Part shown: piece after piece, positions 16,686 to 24,440 of the stretch | Position numbering within the stretch: position 1 is the first letter of the stretch | Layout of the letters: each line of letters begins with the position of its first letter | Assembly: GCA_963765295.1 (NCBI GenBank) | Contig: CAVXVO010000006.1 | Location: 372,001-436,000 of the forward strand | Source of the DNA: PALSA-612 sp963765295 | Lineage (GTDB): Bacteria > Actinomycetota > Thermoleophilia > Gaiellales > Gaiellaceae | Length of the DNA stretch: 64,000 bases | Reading direction: 5' to 3' | Notes under the pieces: generated by a model | Told to the model about the DNA's origin: nothing | The model's database searches: none | The model's input: the letters and a program-made list of their open reading frames with translations, nothing else | Program-made: the position numbers and the translations under genes

Positions 16686-17744
16686 GTGGCCCGGGTCAAA
16701 GCCTTTCGCGCCGTGCGCTACGACGAGAGGGCCGCAGGCCCGCTCGAGCGGCTGATCGCGCCTCCGTACGACGTGCTCGGGGCGGAGGAGCGCGCCCGCT
16801 ACCTGGCGGAGAGCCCCTACAACGTCGTCCACCTGACGCTGCCGGAGGACGAGCAGCGGGCGGCGGGGCTGTGGCGCGAGTGGCTCGGCGAAGGCGTTCT
16901 CGCCCCCGACGGCGAGGCGGCGTGCTGGTGGCTCGAGCAGGACTTCGTCGGACCGGACGGCATCGCGAGGACGCGCGGCGGGCTGGTGTGTGCGCTCCGG
17001 CTCGAGCCCTACTCGGCCGGCGTCGTCCTTCCGCACGAGCGCACGCATGCCGGCCCCAAGGAAGGGCGCCTGCGCCTGCTCAGAGCGCTGCGCGCGCATG
17101 TCGAGCCGCTCTTCTTCCTGTGCGATGCCGCGCTCGAAGGCCCCGGCGGCGCGCCGTTCCACGACGTCGAGCTCGAAGACGTGCGCAACCGGCTCTGGCG
17201 CGTCGAGGATGTGCCGCCGGCTGCGCTCGCCGACGCGCAGCTCCTGATCGCCGACGGGCATCACCGCTACGAGACGGCGCTCGCGTTCCACGAGGAGGAC
17301 GGCACGGAGGAGAGCGCCTGGCTGCTCGCGGTCGTCGTGCCGACCGCCCAGGAGGGGTTGACGATCTTCCCGACGCACCGCCTCGTCGACGACGTGGACA
17401 TGTCCGGTACGCGGGCGTCGGACGAAGGGCCGCTCGACCTTCTCCGCGCCGGGGAGGGGCCGGTGCTCTACCGGGACGGCCGGAGCTACGTGGTCGGCAC
17501 GAACGGGTCGCGGCTCGACGCGGCGGCGGTCGAGCCGCTGATCGCAGGGACTGTCCGCTACACGCCCCGCGCCGAGGAGGCCGTCGAGCTCGTCGACACG
17601 GGCGAGGCAGGCGCGGCGCTGCTCCTGCGGGCGCCGACGATCGAGCAGGTGCGCGAGACGGCCCGTCGCGGCGAGACGATGCCGCAGAAGAGCACCTACT
17701 TCTATCCCAAGCTCCCGTCGGGCTTGCTGTTCCTGCCGTTGTGA
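16686..17744 (+). CDS. DUF1015 family protein
   Basis: 352 residues. DUF1015 marks: AFRAVRYDERAAGPLERLIAPPYDVL near the start, NVVHLTLPEDE, RGGLVCALRLEPYSAGVVLPHERTHAGPKEGRL, the central LLIADGHHRYETALAF and the end TMPQKSTYFYPKLPSGLLFLPL. The family is widespread and often described as SerB-cluster or HAD-like helper proteins, without proven activity. Its stop overlaps the GTG start of the phosphatase gene (GTGA), so they are translationally coupled. Confidence 0.85.
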   Translation: MARVKAFRAVRYDERAAGPLERLIAPPYDVLGAEERARYLAESPYNVVHLTLPEDEQRAAGLWREWLGEGVLAPDGEAACWWLEQDFVGPDGIARTRGGLVCALRLEPYSAGVVLPHERTHAGPKEGRLRLLRALRAHVEPLFFLCDAALEGPGGAPFHDVELEDVRNRLWRVEDVPPAALADAQLLIADGHHRYETALAFHEEDGTEESAWLLAVVVPTAQEGLTIFPTHRLVDDVDMSGTRASDEGPLDLLRAGEGPVLYRDGRSYVVGTNGSRLDAAAVEPLIAGTVRYTPRAEEAVELVDTGEAGAALLLRAPTIEQVRETARRGETMPQKSTYFYPKLPSGLLFLPL

Positions 17745-18535
17745 CCGACTGGTACGGGATCTGCCGGAGTGCGGCCGAGGACGTCCGGGCTGTGCTGCGG
17801 GAGATGGGCGCCGCCGAGCGGGAGCGCGCCGTCGGCCAGGGCGAGGGCGGCGACGAGACCTCGGCCATCGACGCGGCGGCGGAGCAGGTCGTCGTTGCGC
17901 GGTTGGACGCGGCGGGCGGCGACTTCACGCTCGTTTCCGAGGAGCTCGGGATCCGGCCCGCCCGCGGAGGCAGCGGCACGTACGTCGTCGTCGACCCGAT
18001 CGACGGGTCGATCAACGCCAAGCGGGACATCCCGTTCTTCTCGCTCTCGATCGCGGTCGCCGACGGGCCGACGATGGGCGACGTCCACTTCGGGTACGTC
18101 TACGACTTCGGCTCCGGGGAGGAATGGGTCGCCGCTCGCGGCGAGGGCGCGTCGCTGAACGGCGAGCCGGTGGTCGCCCCTCCGCCGCGGGAGCGCATCG
18201 AACTCCTGTCGATGGAGGCGACGAAGACCGAGCTCGTCGCGCGCCACGCGCCCGCGCTCGCACCGGTCGCGTACCGGGTCCGCGTGATGGGCTCGCTGGC
18301 TCTCTCGCTGTGCCATCTCGCCGCCGGCCGGGTCGACGCCGTCTGCTCGCTTCGGCCGGCGCGCTCCGTCGACATCGCGGCCGCGCAGTTGCTCGTCGGC
18401 GAGACCGGCGGCTACGTCGACCTGACCGACGGCGGTCAGCTCGCCGCGGCTCCGCTCGACCTCGTCGGCCGGTCGCGGATCGTCGCCGCCCGCAGCCGTG
18501 AGCACTACGAGCGGGTCGCCGCCGCTCTGGGCTAG
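17741..18535 (+). CDS. Inositol monophosphatase-family phosphatase
   Basis: 264 residues. Metal-binding motifs of the IMPase/FBPase superfamily: SEELG, VVVDPIDGSINAKRDIPFFSLSIAVAD (DPxDGS, usually DGT), and SVDIAAAQLLVGETGGYVDL in place of WDxAAG. The early ETSAIDAAAEQVVV matches the D-x-x-x-E region. Candidates are inositol-1-phosphatase, fructose-1,6-bisphosphatase or a PAP phosphatase. In archaea and actinobacteria such proteins often act on several of these. Overlaps the DUF1015 gene by four bases. Confidence 0.82.
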   Translation: MTDWYGICRSAAEDVRAVLREMGAAERERAVGQGEGGDETSAIDAAAEQVVVARLDAAGGDFTLVSEELGIRPARGGSGTYVVVDPIDGSINAKRDIPFFSLSIAVADGPTMGDVHFGYVYDFGSGEEWVAARGEGASLNGEPVVAPPPRERIELLSMEATKTELVARHAPALAPVAYRVRVMGSLALSLCHLAAGRVDAVCSLRPARSVDIAAAQLLVGETGGYVDLTDGGQLAAAPLDLVGRSRIVAARSREHYERVAAALG

Positions 18536-18567
18536 TCACCGCAATGGGCCGGGCGTAGCATGCGCCC

Positions 18568-18981
18568 ATGAGACGACTCACACTCGCGGCGGCCCTGGCG
18601 GCGATGCTCTTCGGTGCGGGCGCGTCCTCCGCAGCAGGCCGGGCGCCTGCGTTCAAGGCGACGTTGACCGCGACTGGGCACGCGCCCAAGGTCTTGACGG
18701 CCTGGAAGTACAGCGTGCGGGTGACCGATCCGGCCGGCCATCCGATCGCGGCGCGCATCACCTCGCAGATCGTCGACCCGCTCGGCACGGTTCACCCGGT
18801 CGAGTTCGACGGCACGGGCCACAACCCGTTCGTGAAGAACTACAGCTTCTTCGGGAACTTCTGCGACTCGGTGCACTTTCCGAAGAGCGCCGGGGTCGGC
18901 GTGACGCTCACGTTCCGCACGGTGATCGTCACCGCGAAGGGCCGGAAAGTGCTCACCTACGCCGTGACGCCGAGGTCGTGA
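18568..18981 (+). CDS. Small secreted protein of unknown function
   Basis: 137 residues with a signal peptide (RRLTLAAALAAMLFGAGASSAAG, cleaved near 24) and a single Ig-like beta domain: FKATLTATGHAPKVLTAWKYSVRVTDPAGHPIAARITSQIVDP. One cysteine only (NFCDSVHFPKSAG). TAGCAT lies 6 bases before the ATG, the tightest leaderless spacing in this window. The stop overlaps the GTG start of an ABC ATPase gene (GTGA), so it may be the exported partner of that transporter (inference). Confidence 0.72.
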   Translation: MRRLTLAAALAAMLFGAGASSAAGRAPAFKATLTATGHAPKVLTAWKYSVRVTDPAGHPIAARITSQIVDPLGTVHPVEFDGTGHNPFVKNYSFFGNFCDSVHFPKSAGVGVTLTFRTVIVTAKGRKVLTYAVTPRS

Positions 18982-19691
18982 CGTCCCGGCCCGGCGGGGT
19001 CGAGGTCGTCGTCGACCATGTTTCGAAGTCGTTCGAGGACGGGCGGATCAGGGCGCTCGAGGACGTCTCCTTTCGGCTCGAGCCGGGCGACGTCGTCTCG
19101 CTGACCGGCCCCTCGGGCGGCGGCAAGAGCACGCTCCTGAACCTGATCGGCGCACTCGACCGGCCCGATGCAGGCTCGATCGTCGTCGGCGGCGAGCGGC
19201 TCGAGAAGCTCGCCGATCCGTCCGAGTACCGCGCGGCAACGGTCGGCTTCGTGTTCCAGTTCCACCACCTGATCCCGACCCTGAACGCGCACGAGAACGT
19301 GCAGGTGCCGATGATGGGCCGCGGGATCGCCCGCGCGGAGCGCGCGTTGCGGGCGAGGGAGCTGCTCGAGGACTGTGCGATCGCCCATCGCGCGAAGGCC
19401 TCCCCGAGCACGCTCTCGGGCGGGGAGCGTCAGCGGGTCGCAATCGCGCGGGCGCTCGCGAACGGGCCGCCGCTTCTGCTCGCGGACGAGCCGACCGGCG
19501 CCCTCGACTCGGCCACCGGCGCGCAGCTCATCGAGCTTCTGCTCTCGCTCCGCTCGCGGCGGGGCATGACGATCCTGCTCGTCACGAACGACGACGACGT
19601 GGCCGGCCTCGCCGACCGGACGCTCCGCATCCGGGACGGCCGGGTCATCGCCGGCGAGGTCACTCCCGCCGCAGCGCCTCGATCGGCGTGA
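18978..19691 (+). CDS. ABC transporter ATP-binding protein (MacB/LolD type)
   Basis: 237 residues, one nucleotide-binding domain. Walker A GPSGGGKSTLLNLIGALDRPDAG, Q-loop FVFQFHHLIPTLNAHENV, signature TLSGGERQRVAIARALANGPPLLLADEPTGALDSATG, and the H-loop region replaced by ILLVTNDDDVAGLADR, where the usual His of TH is Asn. The ATPase loads MacB-type permeases; the matching permease is the convergent gene that overlaps its 3' end by 32 bases. Confidence 0.9.
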   Translation: MTSRPGGVEVVVDHVSKSFEDGRIRALEDVSFRLEPGDVVSLTGPSGGGKSTLLNLIGALDRPDAGSIVVGGERLEKLADPSEYRAATVGFVFQFHHLIPTLNAHENVQVPMMGRGIARAERALRARELLEDCAIAHRAKASPSTLSGGERQRVAIARALANGPPLLLADEPTGALDSATGAQLIELLLSLRSRRGMTILLVTNDDDVAGLADRTLRIRDGRVIAGEVTPAAAPRSA

Positions 19692-20766
19692 GTCGGACGG
19701 CGCGCCAGGCCGGGTAGAGCGCGCCGATCACCGCTACGCCGAGCGCGAACGCGAGCCCCCACAGGAAGACGCCGGCCGTGAAGTCGGGCGTCGCGAGCTG
19801 CGAAAGGTTGCCGCGGCGCACGAACAACTCGGCGGCGCCGTAGCCTGCAGCGAGGCCGGCTGCCAGTGCGATGAGCCCGATTCCGATCGCCTCGCTCACG
19901 ATCAGCGCCGCGATCCGGCGTCCCGGCCACCCGACCGCCCGCATGATCCCGATCTCGTGGATCCGCTCGAACACGGACATGGCCATCGTGTTCGTGACGC
20001 CGATCCCGCCGACGATCAGCGCCAGCAGCGAGAAGATCCAGCCGGCGTTGATGATCAGCCGGCTCGAAGTGTCGACCTTGACGACCTGCCCCGGCTCGGT
20101 GACGGCGGTCACGCCGGGGAAGCGGTGCTCGACCTGCTTCGCGACGTCGCCGGGGCGGCTTCCGAGCGCGATCGTGATCCCGAACGTCGTCACCTCTCCC
20201 GGACGCTGCGCCAGCTTCTGCACGGTGGCCAGCGGGAGCGCCGCGCCGATGTCCTCGAAGTGGTTGCCCGAGTGGTAGAGCCCCGCGATCCGGTAGGTCT
20301 TGTTCTCGACGTGGAGCAGGTCGCCCGGCCCGAGGTGCAGCGACTTCGCGGCCCGGTCGCCGAGCAGCGCCTCGTCGCCCGTTGCGCGCCGGCCCGCGAC
20401 GACGACGAAGCGGCGGCTCGCGAACTCGTCGGGTCGCATCCCGAAGACGAGGAAGGCGTCGCGGTTCTGGACACGGCTGACGCGGAGGAAGATCGCCGAG
20501 ACGCCGGTGATCCCGGGTGTCGCGCGGAGCCTGGCGTCGAGCGACTCCGGCAGGAGCGACTTCGTCAGGTCGGATGCCCCCGACTGGAAGACGCCGAAGT
20601 CGGAGCGGCCGACGTGGATGAGGTCCCCGGCTGTCCTGCGCACGCCGGCCGCGATCGACAGCAACGCCACGATCAGGGCGACGCCGATCGCGACGCCGGC
20701 AGCGGTGAGCCCTGTCCGCGCCCTGCGGCGCATCAGATTCCGCCAGATGAGCCCCGGCCAGGTCAC
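19660..20766 (-). CDS. FtsX/MacB-like ABC permease
   Basis: 368 residues. One N-terminal membrane helix (TGLTAAGVAIGVALIVALLSIA), a large extracytoplasmic MacB-like domain (about 45-230) and three C-terminal helices around IIINAGWIFSLLALIVGGIGVTNTMAMSVFERIHEIGIMRAVGW, the FtsX signature. It ends ALYPAWRAVRLTPIEALRRE. Such permeases move lipids, peptides or drugs with an ATPase partner. GTG start at 20766. Its end overlaps the end of the ATPase gene on the other strand, an unusual layout. Confidence 0.88.
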   Translation of the reverse strand: MTWPGLIWRNLMRRRARTGLTAAGVAIGVALIVALLSIAAGVRRTAGDLIHVGRSDFGVFQSGASDLTKSLLPESLDARLRATPGITGVSAIFLRVSRVQNRDAFLVFGMRPDEFASRRFVVVAGRRATGDEALLGDRAAKSLHLGPGDLLHVENKTYRIAGLYHSGNHFEDIGAALPLATVQKLAQRPGEVTTFGITIALGSRPGDVAKQVEHRFPGVTAVTEPGQVVKVDTSSRLIINAGWIFSLLALIVGGIGVTNTMAMSVFERIHEIGIMRAVGWPGRRIAALIVSEAIGIGLIALAAGLAAGYGAAELFVRRGNLSQLATPDFTAGVFLWGLAFALGVAVIGALYPAWRAVRLTPIEALRRE

Positions 20767-20870
20767 GGCCCAATCAAAGCACTGTGGACAAAGAGTCACA
20801 CTCTTGTTGCATTTCGGGCGCGTTTTCGTGCGGACTTCGGCGATACGCTGACCGCGGGTGGCGGGTGGTC

Positions 20871-20895
20871 TTCTCCCCACCCAGGGTGGGGAGAA
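20871..20895. promoter_or_regulatory. Perfect 12-bp-arm palindrome upstream of mrp
   Basis: Arms TTCTCCCCACCC and GGGTGGGGAGAA, 12 bp each and fully matching, around one A. It ends 54 bases before the mrp ATG at 20950, with TACGCT (20936-20941) 8 bases before that ATG. The perfect symmetry suggests a dimeric protein site or an mRNA/terminator hairpin; there is no T-run. The repeat at 12721-12744 resembles it in sequence and position. Confidence 0.5.
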
Positions 20896-20949
20896 CATGC
20901 TGCGCTCCGCCGGTCGCCTCGCGGGTCGACGCAGGTACGCTCACTTGCG

Positions 20950-22014
20950 ATGGAGCCTTCGCGCGACGAGATCTGGAAGGCGCTCGAGCAGGTCGTCGAC
21001 CCCGAGCTGCGACGGCCCGTGACGGATCTCGACATGGTGCGCGAGATCGGGATCGAGGGCGGCGACGTGACGGTGACGATCGCGCTCACGGTCGCCGGGT
21101 GCCCGCTCAGGGCGAGCTTCCAGGATCAGGTCGCGCAGCACGTCGGCGCCGTGCCGGGTGTCGAGCGGACGGCCGTGGCGTTCGACGTCATGTCGCCCGA
21201 CGAGAAGGCGGCGCTGACGACGAAGCTCCGCGGCGGCGTCGCCGAGCGCTCGAAGGGGATCGCCGTCGACCGGTCGACGCGCGTCCTCGCGATCGCGAGC
21301 GGCAAGGGCGGAGTCGGCAAGTCGTCGCTGACCGTCAACCTGGCGGCGGCGCTGTCGTCGGCCGGACGGCGAGTCGGCGTCCTCGACGCGGACATCTACG
21401 GCCACTCGGTCCCGCACCTGCTCGGCGTGTCGCAGCGGCCGGTGGTCGTCGACAAGATGATCGTGCCGCCCGTCGCGCGGGACGTGAAGCTGATGTCGAT
21501 CGGATTCTTCCTCGACGAGAACTCGCCGGTCATGTGGCGCGGCCCGATGCTGCACCGGGCGCTCGAGCAGTTCCTCACCGACGTCCACTGGGGTGACCTC
21601 GACGTGCTTCTCGTCGACATGCCGCCGGGTACGGGCGACGTCTCGATCTCGCTCGGGCAGCTGCTGCCGCGCGCGGAGGCGGTGATCGTGACGACACCGC
21701 AGCCGCTTGCGCAGGAGGTGGCCGCCCGGGCGGCGCTGATGGCGCAGAAGACCGACATGCGGGTGATCGGCGTCGTCGAGAACATGACCTCGGACGTGTT
21801 CGGCGAGGGCGGCGGCGCGAACCTGGCCGCGGCGATCGGAGCCCCGTTGCTGGGGACGGTCCCGCTCGATTCGCTCCTGCGCGAGGCCGGGGACCGCGGC
21901 GAGCCGCTCGTCTGGTCCGACCCCGACGCCGACGCGGCCCGCGCGATCGTGGCGGTCGCGGAGGCGATCGAGGCGACGAGGAAGACCTTCAAGCCGCTGC
22001 CGGTCCTGTCCTGA
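20950..22014 (+). CDS. mrp: Mrp/NBP35-family ATPase, iron-sulfur cluster carrier
   Basis: 354 residues. An N-terminal MIP18/DUF59 domain (LEQVVDPELRRPVTDLDMV, GCPLRASF) precedes the P-loop ATPase: deviant Walker A VLAIASGKGGVGKSSLTVNLA, DADIYGHSVPHLLGV, LLVDMPPGTGDVSISLGQLLP and VTTPQPLAQEVA. The C-terminal CPxC cluster motif of classic Mrp is missing: the region reads VVENMTSDVFGEGGGANLAAAIG, as in some actinobacterial Mrp proteins. Cluster-carrier function is therefore less certain than the ATPase fold. It is followed directly by the dehydrogenase-like gene. Confidence 0.9.
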   Translation: MEPSRDEIWKALEQVVDPELRRPVTDLDMVREIGIEGGDVTVTIALTVAGCPLRASFQDQVAQHVGAVPGVERTAVAFDVMSPDEKAALTTKLRGGVAERSKGIAVDRSTRVLAIASGKGGVGKSSLTVNLAAALSSAGRRVGVLDADIYGHSVPHLLGVSQRPVVVDKMIVPPVARDVKLMSIGFFLDENSPVMWRGPMLHRALEQFLTDVHWGDLDVLLVDMPPGTGDVSISLGQLLPRAEAVIVTTPQPLAQEVAARAALMAQKTDMRVIGVVENMTSDVFGEGGGANLAAAIGAPLLGTVPLDSLLREAGDRGEPLVWSDPDADAARAIVAVAEAIEATRKTFKPLPVLS

Positions 22015-22751
22015 GGCCTGACGAGGTCCTGCCCCGGATCCAGGCGCTCGGCTTCTCGGACGCCGACGCGCAGACGCTCGCGGACCATTTCCTCGACTGC
22101 GAGCGGCGCGGCAAGCGCGGCCACGGCTATTCGCGCGTCGAGTGGCTCGCAACTCTGCCCGACCTCGACCCGTCGGCTGCGCCGGAGCGAGTCGTCGTGG
22201 AGCGCGGATTCGAGCGCTGGCACGGCCGCGGTGCACTCGGCTACCTGACGCTGGCCGCGATCTGCGCTGCGCAGCTCGCCGACCCGCCCGAGCGGGCGAG
22301 CGTCGTGATCGCCGAGGCGTGCTTCCCGACGGGCGCGCTCGGCTACTGGGTTCGCAGGCTGGCGGAAGGCGGGCTGTGTGCGGCGCTCACGGCCACGTCG
22401 CCCGCGAGGCTCGCGCACCCCGACGGGGGCGAGCCCCTCGTCGGTACGACGCCGCTCGCGATCGGCATCCCCAGCTCCGCCGGCCCGCCTCTGGTCGCCG
22501 ACGTATCGATGGGCAAGGTCACCTACGGCGACGTGCTGGCAGGCCTGGCCGCGCCGGAGGAGCTCGTCCCCTTCGGCGGCGAGCAGGCCTACAAGTCGTT
22601 CGCGCTCGCGGCCGGGTTGCAGCTCCTCGTCGAGGCGCTGACGGGTGCTGACGGCTACGGGGCCGTCCTCGTCGTCGCGCCGCCGCTCGGTGACCCGGTG
22701 CCCGCGTTCCGGCGGCGGGCGGCGGGCCGCCGGCTACCGGGAGACGGCTAA
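22011..22751 (+). CDS. Short malate/L-lactate dehydrogenase (Ldh_2) family protein
   Basis: About 246 residues, shorter than the usual 330-360. N-terminal PRIQALGFSDADAQTLADHFLDCERRGKRGHGYSRVEWLA matches the family's DLRGVxSHG region; later parts are GERASVV-like, GYWVRRLAEGGLCAALTATSPARLA, VGTTPLAIGIP and GPPLVADVSMGKVTYGDVLA. It ends VPAFRRRAAGRRLPGDG and lacks the last part of the family. No ATG, GTG or TTG is near: the only plausible start is CTG 22011, which overlaps the mrp stop (CTGA) as other starts here overlap as NTGA. Catalysis and cofactor are uncertain. Confidence 0.6.
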   Translation: MRPDEVLPRIQALGFSDADAQTLADHFLDCERRGKRGHGYSRVEWLATLPDLDPSAAPERVVVERGFERWHGRGALGYLTLAAICAAQLADPPERASVVIAEACFPTGALGYWVRRLAEGGLCAALTATSPARLAHPDGGEPLVGTTPLAIGIPSSAGPPLVADVSMGKVTYGDVLAGLAAPEELVPFGGEQAYKSFALAAGLQLLVEALTGADGYGAVLVVAPPLGDPVPAFRRRAAGRRLPGDG

Positions 22752-22810
22752 CTCAGCGCGCCGGCGGCTGGAAGCTGGGGCTGCGCATCCGGGACGGATC
22801 GCAGCGGAAC

Positions 22811-23085
22811 GGGCCGCCTTCTTCCTGAGGAACACGGGATCGTCGTGGGGCAGGATGAACGTCTCGATGAACTACACGAACAAGTACGGAGCGCCGAGCA
22901 CTGCCCAGCTCGGTTCCTTCTCGGCCGGCACGAGCTGGGCCCTCAGCCCACAGGTCATGTTCCTGAACGGGATCGCTCCGGTCGTCGGCGGGCACGGGCA
23001 GACGAGCGTCAGCTTCACGTTTGCACCGACCGCCGGGAACTGGCAGATCGACGACTTCTACATCGATCCGCTGAAGAGCCAGTAA
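22811..23085 (+). pseudogene. Remnant of a secreted protein: C-terminal beta domain only
   Basis: From about 22811 the frame reads FFLRNTGSSWGRMNVSMNYT, then NKYGAPSTAQLGSFSAGTSW, ALSPQVMFLNGIAPVVGGHG and TSVSFTFAPTAGNWQIDDFYIDPLKSQ. The W-x-I-D-D-x-Y-x-D-P ending resembles the C-terminus of exported beta-sandwich proteins of this group. No signal peptide, start or upstream domain lies in any frame; the region before it is the end of the dehydrogenase gene. The rest of 22752-23098 shows nothing else. Likely a truncated relic; an ATG at 22857 could start a 76-residue product. Confidence 0.45.
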
Positions 23086-23098
23086 GCACGCCAAGCTA

Positions 23099-23148
23099 AA
23101 CGACGACGCTCACCGGGCCGCCGACCGATTCGCCGCCCCGTCGTCGTT
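23099..23148 (-). terminator. Terminator-like stem-loop after the cupin operon
   Basis: Arms AACGACGACG (23099-23108) and CGTCGTCGTT (23139-23148) are perfect 10-bp inverted repeats, with a GC-rich 30-base loop that can fold further (GGGCCGCC/GGCGG). It begins one base after the TAG stop of the last cupin gene. On the minus strand the stem is followed by TAGC, so the T-tract is only TTT. Candidate intrinsic terminator. Confidence 0.45.
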
Positions 23149-23787
23149 CTAGGAGCCGACGAGCTCGACGAAGCGCGGGTCGTCGCGGATCGGGTCGAAG
23201 TCCGTGTCGCCGCGCGCGTACTCGCGCATGCGGTCGGACATCGCGATCGCCGGCGCGCAGGTGCTCGATCGCGTCGTCGGTTCGTCCCGCGAGGCTCTCG
23301 CAGCAGGCCAGGTTGTAGAGCGGGGCACCGTACTGCGGGTTCGCCTCGATGACTTCGCGGCCCCGGTCGGCCGCCTCCGCGTAGTCGCCCGCTCTGGTAC
23401 AGCGCGTTGATCGGCATCCACAGCTCCCAGCCCGACGCCTCGTACGCCTTGCCCGGCGTCGCGCCGATGGCCAGGATCGTCGTCCCGGCCTCCTCGGCGA
23501 ACGCGGTGCGCTTGACGCCCGGGCGGGACGAAGACGAGCGAGCCGGACGGTGCGTCCACGGTCTCGCCGTCGATCTCGAATCTGGCACGCCCGTCGAGGA
23601 CGACGTAGAGCTCCTCGTCCTCGTTCTCCTCGTCGTGCTCGTTGATGATCCGGTCGCCGGCGTTCACCGCCGTCCACGCGTTGACGCCGAAGGCGGTGAT
23701 GCCGAGGTGGTGGCGAACCGGCCGCCAGGGACAGCGGCCGTCGCTCACGACCTCGATGTCGTCGAGCTGAGCGATCTGGTAGGTCAT
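23149..23787 (-). CDS. Cupin-TPR protein, third paralogue (three frameshifts)
   Basis: Starts MTYQIAQLDDIEVVSDGRCP, then WRPVRHHLGITAFGVNAWTA, cupin strands DEENEDEELYVVLDGRARFEIDGETVDAPSGSLVFVPPG, KRTAFAEEAGTTILAIGATPGKAYEASGWE, then TPR-like ADRGREVIEANPQYGAPLYNLACCESLAGRTDDAIEHL and the end REYARGDTDFDPIRDDPRFVELVGS. The frame breaks near 23525, 23385 and 23250; at the first, removing one G from a GGG run restores VPPGVKRTAF. The three tandem genes share this architecture. ATG 23787 overlaps the TGA of the second paralogue (ATGA). Function unknown; the cupin lacks an obvious histidine set for a metal. Confidence 0.7.
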   Translation of the reverse strand: MTYQIAQLDDIEVVSDGRCPWRPVRHHLGITAFGVNAWTAVNAGDRIINEHDEENEDEELYVVLDGRARFEIDGETVDAPSGSLVFVPPGRQAHRVRRGGRDDDPGHRRDAGQGVRGVGLGAVDADQRAVPERATTRRRPTGAAKSSRRTRSTVPRSTTWPAARASRDEPTTRSSTCAPAIAMSDRMREYARGDTDFDPIRDDPRFVELVGS

Positions 23788-24440
23788 GCCGGCCTTCTCG
23801 AGGAGTGCCTGGATCGCCGGATCGCTCCGGACGGGGTCGAAGTCCGAGTCCTCGCGCGCGAAGTCGCGCGAAGTTCGGGTAGAGCTCGATCGCGCGGCCG
23901 AGATGCCCGGCGACTGTCTGCGCGTCGGCACCGGCCATGCTCTCGAAGCAGGCGAGGTTGTACTCGATTCCGGACGAGTCGGGAAAGCGCTCGAGCGCCT
24001 CGCGGAGCACGGCGGCGGCGTCCGCGTAGCGCTTTTCGCGGTAGAGCGCCATCGCCTCGCCGCTCTCCCGCCAGGACTCCTCCCACGGCGAGACCTCGAA
24101 CGGCTGGCCGGGCCGTCCGCCTGCGACGAGGACCGTCGTGCCCGGCCTCCTTCGCGACGGCGCTGCGGCGGCTCGCCGGGTCGGAGACGAAGACGAGCGT
24201 TCCCGCCGGCGCGTCGACCTCCTCGCCGTCGACGGTGAACGTCGCGTGCCCCTCGACGACGACGTAGAGCTCCTCGTGCTTGGCCATCAGCTCGGTGTGG
24301 TCGCTGATCACCGGAGCTCCCGCCTCCTGGCCGCGATAGGCGTTGACGCCGAAGGCGCCGATGCCGAAGTGGTCGCGGACGGGGATCCACGTGTCCCGCT
24401 TCGGGATCTCGTCGAGTGTCGTCACCGCGTAGCCGCTCAC
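23784..24440 (-). CDS. Cupin-TPR protein, second paralogue (two or three frameshifts)
   Basis: GTG start, VSGYAVTTLDEIPKRDTWIPVRDHFGIGAFGVNAYRGQ, cupin AKHEELYVVVEGHATFTVDGEEVDAPAGTLVFVSDP, TTVLVAGGRPGQPFEVSPWEE, TPR part AMALYREKRYADAAAVLREALERFPDSSGIEYNLACFESMAGA and the end NFARDFAREDSDFDPVRSDPAIQALLEKAG. Breaks near 24145 and 23870. As read, the last frame runs into the third paralogue without a stop; a third indel close to the end would give the TGA at 23784 in an ATGA junction, which I prefer. A natural double-cupin fusion is the alternative. Confidence 0.65.
   Translation of the reverse strand: MSGYAVTTLDEIPKRDTWIPVRDHFGIGAFGVNAYRGQEAGAPVISDHTELMAKHEELYVVVEGHATFTVDGEEVDAPAGTLVFVSDPASRRSAVAKEAGHDGPRRRRTARPAVRGLAVGGVLAGERRGDGALPRKALRGRRRRAPRGARALSRLVRNRVQPRLLREHGRCRRADSRRASRPRDRALPELRATSRARTRTSTPSGAIRRSRHSSRRPA

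Noticed and set aside
23149..24440. Natural double cupin-TPR fusion of the second and third paralogues
   Set aside because: An ATGA junction exists at 23784-23787 and other indels are near; separate genes are more likely, though not certain.
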